Positions 1 to 5,941 of a stretch of 6,670 nucleotides of DNA are shown here, one piece after another. The position numbers and the translations under genes were made by a program. The first letter of the stretch is position 1, and every line of letters starts with the position of its first letter. Below the pieces are notes generated by a model, which saw nothing but the letters and a program-made list of their open reading frames with translations, searched no databases and was not told the origin of the DNA. The stretch is taken from the NCBI GenBank assembly GCA_964535875.1, contig CAZHUE010000164.1:1-6670 (forward strand). Reading direction: 5' to 3'. Source of the DNA: QPIN01 sp964535875 (lineage in GTDB: Bacteria; Pseudomonadota; Gammaproteobacteria; Methylococcales; Methylomonadaceae).

Positions 1-749
1 CATTTTTTTAAGGTTAATAATCTTTGATATTGGCTATTAGGTAACGTCCCGTTCGACAGTAACCCTATACCATAGCTATAAAAAGCGAGTGGTCGTTTAG
101 CTGTTATTTTAGAGTCAAGTTGACGCAGACTACCTGCTGCTGCATTTCTGGGGTTTGCAAAACCTTTTTTACCTTGTTCTTGTGCTATTTTATTATAATT
201 ATTAAAGGCAGCAATTGGCATTACAACTTCTCCTCTAATCTCTATCGTTTCTGGGATATTTTGTTCTTTTAAAGTATGAGGAATATTTTTAATGGTTTTT
301 ATATTATGGGTAACATCTTCACCTATGTTGCCATCCCCTCTAGTTGCAGCTCTGACTAAAGTTCCGTTTTCATAAAGTAAACTAATCGCAAGCCCATCCA
401 GTTTTGGTTCAACACAAAACAATAGCTCCTCTGAAATATCTAAGCGATTTGATAATTTATCAATAAAATCTGATAACTCATCATTAGAAAAAACGTTACC
501 CAAAGAAAGCATGGGTACTTCATGGTTGATTTTAGTAAATGCTGTTAAAACCTCACCTCCAACTGTTTGAGTTGGTGAATTTGGAGTAATTAATTCGGGG
601 TTTTTAGACTCTAACTGCCTTAATTCTTTAATTAATCTATCGTGTTCAGCATCAGTGATAGTCGGATTGTCATGGGTATAATAAAGTAAATTATGCTGAT
701 GGATTACTTCACGCAATTTTAGAGTTTTATCTTCTATAGAACTAGCCAT
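1..749 (-). CDS. ligA: NAD+-dependent DNA ligase LigA, N-terminal part (runs off the left edge)
   Basis: LigA seals single-strand nicks in DNA during replication and repair, using NAD+ to adenylate itself. About 249 codons are present against roughly 670 in the family, so only domain Ia and most of the adenylation domain are seen; the OB fold, zinc finger, HhH and BRCT parts lie beyond the window. Visible motifs, numbered from the ATG at 749: YY at 23-24, TDAEHD at 32-37 (NMN-binding domain Ia), SPTQTVGG, VPMLSLGNVF, the nucleotidyl motif VEPKLDG with catalytic Lys116, ATRGDG, IRGEVV and ANPRNAAAGSLRQLD. The sequence aligns with E. coli LigA with a one-residue offset (Lys115 there). An in-frame ATG at 755 follows directly on a TAA, so the start is either 755 or 749; 749 fits the family N terminus better. 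Neither start has a clear Shine-Dalgarno sequence. Oddity: His36 replaces a conserved Tyr. Identification is secure. Confidence 0.97.
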   Translation of the reverse strand, partial: MASSIEDKTLKLREVIHQHNLLYYTHDNPTITDAEHDRLIKELRQLESKNPELITPNSPTQTVGGEVLTAFTKINHEVPMLSLGNVFSNDELSDFIDKLSNRLDISEELLFCVEPKLDGLAISLLYENGTLVRAATRGDGNIGEDVTHNIKTIKNIPHTLKEQNIPETIEIRGEVVMPIAAFNNYNKIAQEQGKKGFANPRNAAAGSLRQLDSKITAKRPLAFYSYGIGLLSNGTLPNSQYQRLLTLKK

Positions 750-782
750 TAACATTTAATTTTACGAAAAAGAATAGTGTGG

Positions 783-791
783 ATTTTAGCA
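783..791 (-). promoter_or_regulatory. Candidate extended -10 promoter for ligA
   Basis: Read on the minus strand, TGC at 791-789 is followed by TAAAAT at 788-783, an extended -10 element matching TATAAT at five of six positions. No good -35 hexamer sits 16-18 bp upstream, which an extended -10 can tolerate. Transcription would begin near 776, giving a leader of about 25 nt before the ligA start. This is a motif match only. Confidence 0.4.
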
Positions 792-937
792 TGATGTGGT
801 TTTGCTTAAGAATATTTTGTACATTCACCAATGCGGTTTTCCATTTAGAAGTCAATTATATTCTTACCTTTAATTATCTACTAAAAAAACAAGATGTTAT
901 AAAAAGTACATTAATGATCAAATGAGGTATAAAAGAG

Positions 938-965
938 TTGAATATTTTTGTTTAACTGCTAGTAT
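938..965 (+). promoter_or_regulatory. Candidate sigma-70 promoter for the diguanylate cyclase gene
   Basis: TTGAAT (938-943, four of six matches to TTGACA) is separated by 16 bp from TAGTAT (960-965, four of six matches to TATAAT). A TG at 957-958 gives an extended -10. Transcription would start near 972, leaving a leader of about 30 nt that contains the ribosome binding site. The octamer TATCTAAA occurs at 963-970 and again at 978-985, overlapping the -10 end and the leader. It could be chance in AT-rich DNA or a small operator. No riboswitch-like fold is apparent in so short a leader. Confidence 0.4.
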
Positions 966-985
966 CTAAAGCAATATTATCTAAA

Positions 986-993
986 AAGAGAAG
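986..993 (+). promoter_or_regulatory. Ribosome binding site supporting a TTG start
   Basis: The purine run AAGAGAAG lies seven bases upstream of the TTG at 1001. There is no in-frame ATG between the upstream stop codon at 953 and the TTG, and the next in-frame ATG comes 18 codons later. The spacing and purine content favour TTG as the true start. Confidence 0.55.
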
Positions 994-1000
994 TTTTAGA

Positions 1001-2134
1001 TTGGAAGAAGATATCACTATAGATCTATGTATTTTGCAAAGCCATTTGGATGGAATGCTGGATCGTGTCCAAGAGAACAGTCTGACTTTAAAAAGATTTC
1101 AAATCTTTGAAATGAAGCTACTCAACCTTAACTCATTGCCTGCAATGATTGATCATATGTTAAATGAAACTAAATCATTTTTTGATCTGGATGCAGTGAG
1201 CTTTTGCTTGATTGATGAGAAGGGTGATATTTCACGTTTTCTTAACGAAGATAGTTATGATTATCAATCTAAAGACGGACTGTTATTACTGGAAGATAAA
1301 GAGTTATTAAAAAGTACCTTTGGCTTATCTTCCAGACCATTTTTAGGGGCTTATAAACAGGCAAGTTGTGCGGGTTTTTTTCCTGATTTTGAAAGAAAAC
1401 CCGTTTCAGTAGCAATCATTCCACTAAGTCGACGGGGTAAATATTTTGGATCATTAAATCTGGGTAGTTATACGTCTAATAGGTTTATAACTAATATGGC
1501 AACGGATTTTATTGAACATATGGTTTCTGTTGTAAGTATCTGCCTGGAAAATAATCTAAATTACGAAATGTTGCGTAGAACCAGTCATATTGATACTTTA
1601 ACCGGTGTTAATAACCGACGTTTTCTAGAACAACGGATTGGTGAAGAGATTGATCGAAGCCAACGTAATGATGATCCATTAAGTTGTTTATTTTTGGATA
1701 TTGATTTCTTTAAATCAATAAACGATACTCATGGACATCAGGCAGGGGATCAAGTTTTAGCATTAGTTGCAGGAATGATTAAAAAGCAATTAAGGAGCAA
1801 TGATGTTTTGGCCCGTTACGGTGGTGAGGAATTTGTTGCCTTGTTATCAACTATTGATGAAGCAAAGGCAGGGGATATTGCTGAAAGAATAAGAAAGTCT
1901 ATTGAGGAGCTTTCAGTGCCCTTTAACAATGAAGTTATTAAAGTCACTATTTCAATAGGCTTGGCCACTTATGAGCCGAGTAATATGCCTAAAGCAAGTA
2001 CGACGGAAATTGCGACTCAATTAATTCAATTATCTGATACTGCATTATATTCGGCTAAGAAAAACGGTAGGAATAGGGTTGAAAATGGAAGGCCTGTTTT
2101 AGATAAAGTGGGTAAAATCACCCGTATAGCGTGA
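1001..2134 (+). CDS. Diguanylate cyclase with N-terminal DUF484/GAF-like sensor domain
   Basis: Predicted to condense two GTP into cyclic di-GMP in the cytoplasm. The 377-aa protein has no signal peptide or membrane span. Residues 1-40 look helical. Residues about 45-185 resemble a DUF484/GAF sensor, most clearly at GSLNLGS (150-156) followed by RF, ATDF and a helix, the typical DUF484 ending. The GGDEF domain starts at DTLTGVNNRR (198-207). It keeps LDIDFFKSIND (232-242) with metal-binding Asp233, GHQAGD (245-250), the signature GGEEF (274-278) and KKNGRNRV near the end, so it should be catalytically active. RSND (265-268) lies exactly where the RxxD product-inhibition site is expected, so feedback by c-di-GMP is likely. 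The start is TTG, chosen for its ribosome binding site and the lack of any upstream ATG. It is divergent from ligA and convergent with acyP, so probably monocistronic. The sensed signal cannot be read from sequence, and the sensor assignment is less sure than the GGDEF one. Confidence 0.93.
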   Translation: MEEDITIDLCILQSHLDGMLDRVQENSLTLKRFQIFEMKLLNLNSLPAMIDHMLNETKSFFDLDAVSFCLIDEKGDISRFLNEDSYDYQSKDGLLLLEDKELLKSTFGLSSRPFLGAYKQASCAGFFPDFERKPVSVAIIPLSRRGKYFGSLNLGSYTSNRFITNMATDFIEHMVSVVSICLENNLNYEMLRRTSHIDTLTGVNNRRFLEQRIGEEIDRSQRNDDPLSCLFLDIDFFKSINDTHGHQAGDQVLALVAGMIKKQLRSNDVLARYGGEEFVALLSTIDEAKAGDIAERIRKSIEELSVPFNNEVIKVTISIGLATYEPSNMPKASTTEIATQLIQLSDTALYSAKKNGRNRVENGRPVLDKVGKITRIA

Positions 2135-2150
2135 TAATTATCCACTTTAT
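2103..2150. terminator. Nested inverted repeat between convergent genes, possible bidirectional terminator
   Basis: ATAAAGTGG (2103-2111) pairs perfectly with CCACTTTAT (2142-2150). Inside it ATCAC (2117-2121) pairs with GTGAT (2131-2135), leaving a nine-base loop. The structure includes the last codons and stop of the diguanylate cyclase gene and lies just past the acyP stop. Neither strand has a strong U-tract after the stem, so it is a weak intrinsic terminator at best; it could instead protect the 3' end of the mRNA. The palindrome GATAATTATC (2133-2142) is within it. Confidence 0.35.
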
Positions 2151-2155
2151 AAAAC

Positions 2156-2428
2156 TTAAGAACGGATTTCAAAGTTGGAAAAAATTTCTGATGTTGAAAG
2201 TTCATTAATATCCACATTTTCTACCTTAGCCATGAGCGGGCCTTCATGACACCAATTGATGAAATTATCTAGATTTTCTTGATCTGCCTGAGCGACAATT
2301 TCTACATCCCCATTTTCTTTGTTACTCACAAAACCCATAATCTCAAATTTAATCGCTTGTTTTTTAGTAAACGCCCGAAAGTAAACGCCTTGAACACGTC
2401 CGCTGACAACAAGAACGATAGTTTTCAT
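2156..2428 (-). CDS. acyP: Acylphosphatase
   Basis: Small cytoplasmic enzyme that hydrolyses the carboxyl-phosphate bond of acylphosphates; its physiological substrate in bacteria is not settled. The 90-aa product has the normal family length. The signature GRVQGVYFR occupies residues 10-18, with phosphate-binding Arg18. GFVSNKENGDVEI (32-44) contains the second catalytic residue, Asn36. Tyr16 stands where many members have Gly, a known variation. The ATG at 2428 overlaps the rlmKL stop codon as ATGA. A longer reading from a TTG at 2449 adds seven residues before the conserved domain and is less likely. No good Shine-Dalgarno sequence is present, so translation is probably coupled to rlmKL. 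In E. coli the acylphosphatase gene yccX neighbours rlmI, whose product is related to the RlmK half of RlmKL, so this pairing echoes a known association. Confidence 0.93.
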   Translation of the reverse strand: MKTIVLVVSGRVQGVYFRAFTKKQAIKFEIMGFVSNKENGDVEIVAQADQENLDNFINWCHEGPLMAKVENVDINELSTSEIFSNFEIRS

Positions 2429-4626
2429 TTTTTTTGAATTTTCCAGCAATAATGGATTTTTGGACTTCTAGAAAAATCATCAGGAATAGTCGATCTATTG
2501 ATGTCTTCAATAACTGCGCCAGAAAATAAATGAGTATCCATTTTAAACCGTTTAAAGTTGGTGGAAAAATATAAAGTGCCAGATTCTGTTAATAGTGCTA
2601 AAGAATGATTTATGAGTTCTATGTAATCCCGTTGAATATCAAAAAAATCTTCCATACGCTTTGAATTTGAAAAGGTTGGGGGGTCTAAAAAAATTAAATC
2701 ATATTGTTTTTTTTCTGTTTGTTGGGCTTGTTGTTTTAACCATTCCTGGCAGTCTGCACGGATAATATTGTGGTTGCCAGATAGTTTGTTTAAATCAAAA
2801 TTCTTTTTTGCCCACTCCAGATAAGTATTTGACATATCTATAGTCGTAGTTGATTTTGCCCCGCCCATTGCTGCATGTACAGATGCAGTTCCTGTGTATG
2901 CAAATAGATTAAGGAAGTTTTTATCTTTGGCTTGTTGTTGAAGGAGTAGACGAATAGGGCGGTGGTCAAGAAATAATCCTGTATCTAAATAATCTTCAAA
3001 GTTGACTAGAAATTTACACCCGTTTTCTTCAATCGAATAAAAATTTTCGGTATTGTTTTGTTTTTCGTATTGATTGGTGTTTTTTTGCTTACGACGAATT
3101 TTTAAAAAGACCTGGGATTTGTTTATGTCCAGAACTTTAGGTATTTCAGTTAGAATGCCTGCAAGACGTTGATTGGCTTTATGTGGTGCAATCGTTTTAG
3201 GTGGGTCGTATTCTTGTACATTTACCCACAGTTTTTCTCCTTGATAAAGATCAACGGCTACTGCATATTCAGGTAAGTCAGCATCATATAAACGATAACA
3301 ATTGATATTCTCTCTTTTTGCCCATTTAGCTATTTTTTTAAGATTCTTTCTCAAACGATTAGCAAACATTTCTGCGCGTTGTTCATCGGCTGATTCAATT
3401 GAATGGCTTTGAGTAATTTGATTTATACGTTCCTGTTGGGATTTGGCTTTAGGAATAAAAAAAGATTTTTCCTCTATATCCAGGCGTAGTAATTTACATT
3501 CTAGTGGGCCGTTAAAAAGGGTGATCGGTTTTTGTGAACGAATCCCTAAGCGAAAGCCCATTTCAGAATTGCTGATAATTAGCGATGCTTTCCAATGTTT
3601 AAAATTGGCTTTTAAGGTTTCGCCAAATTGTAAATATAGCTGGGTAATTTGTTCATTATCACCCAAACGGTCACCATAAGGAGGGTTACAAATAAGTAAG
3701 CCGGGTTGCCAACTTTCAGCCGGTTCTGCATCCAGAATGTCTCTACGTTCAACATGTATTTTGTTTTGAAAACCAGCGTTTTCAACGTGAGTGATGGCGG
3801 TGGCAACAGTACGGCGGCTTTGGTCAAAGCCTGCAATCACGGGCATTTTTTCAATAGCAACGGATTGACGGTGTTTCGCTTCAGTGAGTAAATTTTGCCA
3901 GCATTCGGAATCGTGTTGTTTCCATCCTGTAAAACCATAATAGTCTCGTAGTAAACCTGGTGCAAAGTCTGCTGCAATCATTGCGGCTTCTAATAGTAAG
4001 GTGCCTGAGCCACACATAGGGTCAATGAGTGATCCACCTTTTTTAGCAATTTCTGACCAACCACAGCGTAATAACATAGCTGCAGCCAGGTTTTCTTTGA
4101 TAGGGGCGGTTACATTAGCTGCTCTATAACCTCTTTTGTGTAAGCTTTCGCCAGAAAGATCAAGACTTAGCTGTGCATTTTCTGCATTTAAATAAACATT
4201 TACTCTAATGTTCGGTTGATGAGTGTCTATATTGGGTCGCTTATGAAATTTTGCCCGCATTTGGTCAACAATGGCATCTTTTACAACTAATGAGCCAAAG
4301 TGACTATTATTAATAACGTCTGAATTTTTGGAATTAAAGGAAACGGCAAAGGTATCGTCAGGTTTAAAGTGATCGAACCAATTGATTTTTTTTACCGCAC
4401 TATAAAGGTCTTCCTTGGAATTAACTTCAAATGAACTTAAAGGCAATAAAATACGGTTGGCAGTCCTTGACCAAAGACATGTTCGGTAAGCCATTTCCAG
4501 ATTTCCCTGGAAACTAACGCCAGCTAATTTAGGGTGAACATTTTCAGCGCCAAGTTGCTTAAGCTCTTCGGCCAGAATATTCTCCATGGCTTTGGGCGTG
4601 CTGGCAAAAAGTTGGTATTTTTTCAT
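2425..4626 (-). CDS. rlmKL: Bifunctional 23S rRNA methyltransferase RlmKL (m2G2445 and m7G2069)
   Basis: Modifies 23S rRNA during large-subunit assembly: the N-terminal RlmL half makes m2G2445 and the C-terminal RlmK half makes m7G2069, both using S-adenosylmethionine. The 733-aa protein is full length against about 700 in E. coli and aligns with it throughout. Residues about 45-156 form the THUMP RNA-binding domain. RlmL follows, with the SAM-binding motif IDPMCGSGTLLLEAAM (201-216) and catalytic NPPYGDR (314-320). The linker carries NRLRKNLKK (423-431) and CYRLYDADLPEY (443-454). RlmK has DYLDTGLFLDHR (545-556), its SAM motif NLFAYTGTASVHAA (573-586) and LDPPTFSNSKRMED (647-660). The extra length seems to come from small linker insertions and a Lys/Asn/Gln-rich patch around 513-535. 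The start is ATG, preceded by only a weak purine stretch (AAAAAG), with a terminator hairpin ending about ten bases upstream. The stop overlaps the acyP start. No key motif is missing. Confidence 0.97.
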   Translation of the reverse strand: MKKYQLFASTPKAMENILAEELKQLGAENVHPKLAGVSFQGNLEMAYRTCLWSRTANRILLPLSSFEVNSKEDLYSAVKKINWFDHFKPDDTFAVSFNSKNSDVINNSHFGSLVVKDAIVDQMRAKFHKRPNIDTHQPNIRVNVYLNAENAQLSLDLSGESLHKRGYRAANVTAPIKENLAAAMLLRCGWSEIAKKGGSLIDPMCGSGTLLLEAAMIAADFAPGLLRDYYGFTGWKQHDSECWQNLLTEAKHRQSVAIEKMPVIAGFDQSRRTVATAITHVENAGFQNKIHVERRDILDAEPAESWQPGLLICNPPYGDRLGDNEQITQLYLQFGETLKANFKHWKASLIISNSEMGFRLGIRSQKPITLFNGPLECKLLRLDIEEKSFFIPKAKSQQERINQITQSHSIESADEQRAEMFANRLRKNLKKIAKWAKRENINCYRLYDADLPEYAVAVDLYQGEKLWVNVQEYDPPKTIAPHKANQRLAGILTEIPKVLDINKSQVFLKIRRKQKNTNQYEKQNNTENFYSIEENGCKFLVNFEDYLDTGLFLDHRPIRLLLQQQAKDKNFLNLFAYTGTASVHAAMGGAKSTTTIDMSNTYLEWAKKNFDLNKLSGNHNIIRADCQEWLKQQAQQTEKKQYDLIFLDPPTFSNSKRMEDFFDIQRDYIELINHSLALLTESGTLYFSTNFKRFKMDTHLFSGAVIEDINRSTIPDDFSRSPKIHYCWKIQKK

Positions 4627-4635
4627 AAACTTTTT

Positions 4636-4665
4636 AAATAAAAAAGCCTTGCTTGAGCAAGGCTT
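4636..4665 (-). terminator. Strong intrinsic terminator after the FKBP gene
   Basis: On the minus strand AAGCCTTGC and GCAAGGCTT form a perfect 9-bp stem around the four-base loop TCAA, followed by TTTTTTATTT. This is a textbook rho-independent terminator. It lies 62 bp past the FKBP stop and its U-tract ends only ten bases before the rlmKL ATG, so it either fully separates the two transcription units or attenuates readthrough into rlmKL. Confidence 0.88.
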
Positions 4666-4691
4666 AGTCTATACTGGTTTTTGATTAATGA

Positions 4692-4725
4692 TTGTTCCAA
4701 AGAACAACCATTAGGGAGAATTCCC
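4692..4725 (-). repeat. Two small tandem hairpins in the FKBP 3' untranslated region
   Basis: Immediately after the FKBP stop, minus strand, GGGA and TCCC (4725-4722 and 4717-4714) flank a four-base loop. Next, TTGTTC and GAACAA (4707-4702 and 4697-4692) flank TTTG. Both stems are short and neither has its own U-tract. With the terminator they give three successive hairpins, which might slow 3' decay of the message, or may be chance. Confidence 0.3.
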
Positions 4726-4726
4726 G

Positions 4727-5206
4727 TTAGAATTTCAATAATTCTACTTCAAAAATTAAAGCTGCATTCGGCTCAATATCTGCACCTGCACCACGTTCAC
4801 CATAGGCGAGGTTTGAAGGGATGAAAAAGCGATATTTTGCACCAACATTCATCAGCTGTAGACCTTCTGTCCAACCTGCAATCACTCTGTTTAATGGGAA
4901 TGTAGCTGGAGAATCACGGCTGTAAGAACTATCAAATTCTTTACCTTCAAGTGTTGTTCCCTTGTAATGAACTGTCACTGTATCAGTTGCTGATGGAGAG
5001 TCGCCTTCACCTTTTTTTAGAATTTCATATTGCAAACCGCTAGCAGTGGTTGTGATATTTTCTTTTTTTGTATTTTCAGCCAGAAATGCTTCTCCCGCTT
5101 TTTTATTTTCTTCTGATGAAGTGGCGTTTGCCGTTGAGATCATAGTAAACCCTATTAATATAGTTGTTAAAAATGCAACAACTCGGAGGTGACGATTATT
5201 TTTCAT
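4727..5206 (-). CDS. Secreted FKBP-type peptidyl-prolyl cis-trans isomerase (Mip/FklB-like, short form)
   Basis: Predicted periplasmic foldase that catalyses proline cis-trans isomerisation. The 159-aa precursor has a Sec signal peptide: basic KNNRHLR, a hydrophobic stretch to about residue 25, and a likely cut after ANA at 29. It has no lipobox. Then comes a short charged segment, ENKKAGEAFLAEN, shared with FkpA, FklB and Mip, leading into the FKBP domain from SGLQYEIL (56-63). Key residues are present: VHYKGTTLEGKEFDSSY, the VIAGWTEGLQLM core, IPSNLAYGERGAGADI and the closing ALIFEVELL. It lacks the long helical dimerisation region of FkpA and Mip, so it is probably monomeric. The ATG is preceded by GAGAGA four bases away (5216-5211), a convincing ribosome binding site. 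It begins 35 bp after the transglycosylase gene on the same strand with no terminator between, so co-transcription is likely. A specific symbol (fklB or fkpA) cannot be assigned from sequence alone. Confidence 0.93.
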   Translation of the reverse strand: MKNNRHLRVVAFLTTILIGFTMISTANATSSEENKKAGEAFLAENTKKENITTTASGLQYEILKKGEGDSPSATDTVTVHYKGTTLEGKEFDSSYSRDSPATFPLNRVIAGWTEGLQLMNVGAKYRFFIPSNLAYGERGAGADIEPNAALIFEVELLKF

Positions 5207-5241
5207 TTAATCTCTCGTTGTTATAGTAAGAAGAATGTATT

Positions 5242-5844
5242 CTACCAAAAAAACCAGCTTGTGCTTTCTAAATCCTCTTTACATGCAATTAATTGTCTTT
5301 GATATTTTTTAGACCTTTTGTAAACTCTTTTGGCAACTTTATTCAACCAGGGTTTTTTTAAGTAAGACCTTCGCCTATAGCCTGTGTGCCCTTCATGATA
5401 TGCAAGGTATAACTTTCGGGCGTTATTTCTTGAAATCCCCAGTTTTTTATGGCTAATGGCGCAATACCAACCAATAAAGTCACAAGCATCAGCGAAATCA
5501 TCTCGGTCGCTACTCCATGAACCTGCGCTATTTAAATAATTTCCCCAAGTACCATCAATAGCTTGAGCGTATCCATAGGCACTGCTAGGGCGAGACCAGG
5601 GAATAAAACCAAATATTTTGGTTCTAGGTGGTTTTGCATCAGCAACAAATTTAGATTCTTGATGCATGATGGCCATGGTCACATGAATAGGAACCCCCCA
5701 TTTTTCAAATGATTCTTTAGCATCATCATACCAATCATCTTTTTCCTTAAAAAGTTCACAAATATTATTGATTTTTTTAGGCGTTGAAGCAGTGCATGAA
5801 CAAAGAAACAGGGGGATAACAAGAAAAAGGAGTTTTATTGACAT
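5242..5844 (-). CDS. Lipoprotein with SLT-type lytic transglycosylase domain
   Basis: Predicted membrane-anchored enzyme that cleaves peptidoglycan glycan strands. The 200-aa precursor opens with MSIKLLFLVIPLFLCSC, a short lipoprotein signal whose lipobox LCSC gives an acylated Cys17. The SLT-like domain spans about 30-175: MAIMHQESKF (58-67) with probable catalytic Glu63, SSAYGYAQAIDGTW (87-100) in the place of the usual GLMQ motif, and YLAYHEG (146-152) in the place of AYNAG. The conserved stretch AKPPRTKIFGFIPWSRPSSAYG is typical of a family of small gammaproteobacterial SLT lipoproteins. The C terminus is basic (KRVYKRSKKYQRQ) and ends in aromatic residues. I chose the ATG at 5844; a TTG at 5877 would add 11 residues and spoil the signal peptide. 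Neither start has a recognisable Shine-Dalgarno sequence. No residue at +2 (Thr) suggests inner-membrane retention, so outer-membrane sorting is expected. Enzymatic activity is inferred, not shown. Confidence 0.85.
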   Translation of the reverse strand: MSIKLLFLVIPLFLCSCTASTPKKINNICELFKEKDDWYDDAKESFEKWGVPIHVTMAIMHQESKFVADAKPPRTKIFGFIPWSRPSSAYGYAQAIDGTWGNYLNSAGSWSSDRDDFADACDFIGWYCAISHKKLGISRNNARKLYLAYHEGHTGYRRRSYLKKPWLNKVAKRVYKRSKKYQRQLIACKEDLESTSWFFW

Positions 5845-5941
5845 GGAATAAATATATGATTTTGTAGATATAAACAAAAAAAAATAAAATTGTAACTATA
5901 CTTAATTTCTATAGAAGCACGAAATTTATAGAGAGTAAATA
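5845..5941. promoter_or_regulatory. Divergent promoter region between the SLT lipoprotein and tandem-PilZ genes
   Basis: This 97-bp, very AT-rich spacer must hold the start signals of both divergent genes. For the plus strand, TATACT (5897-5902) and TATAGA (5910-5915) are possible -10 boxes, but neither has a fair -35 at normal spacing; a run of nine A (5876-5884) could act as an UP-like element. For the minus strand, TATATC-like boxes lie in the stretch covering 5850-5875. GAGAG at 5931-5935 is a good ribosome binding site for the plus-strand gene. No clear operator is seen. Confidence 0.3.

Noticed and set aside
756..1000. A small RNA or riboswitch in the ligA/diguanylate cyclase spacer
   Set aside because: No stable stem-loop with a U-tract and no known riboswitch core (including c-di-GMP types) could be recognised, and both leaders appear too short.
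2026..2217. Minus-strand open frame of 63 codons across the diguanylate cyclase 3' end and acyP stop
   Set aside because: It overlaps two well-supported genes in other frames and has no ribosome binding site or motif.
2429..2449. Longer acylphosphatase start at a TTG
   Set aside because: It adds seven residues outside the family domain, while the ATG at 2428 gives the normal length and a typical ATGA overlap.
3443..3679. Open frame on the plus strand, 78 codons
   Set aside because: It lies wholly inside rlmKL on the opposite strand, has no recognisable motif, and the rlmKL protein is intact and conserved there.
3612..3891. Two further short open frames, 3612-3836 minus and 3706-3891 plus
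   Set aside because: Both fall within the conserved RlmL methyltransferase region of rlmKL in other frames and show no protein family features.
4727..5206. Naming the FKBP gene fkpA or mip
   Set aside because: The protein lacks the long N-terminal helical dimerisation region of those proteins, and its FKBP core resembles several members equally.
5845..5877. Longer SLT lipoprotein start at a TTG
   Set aside because: The added residues would precede an already complete, well-formed lipoprotein signal starting at the ATG at 5844.
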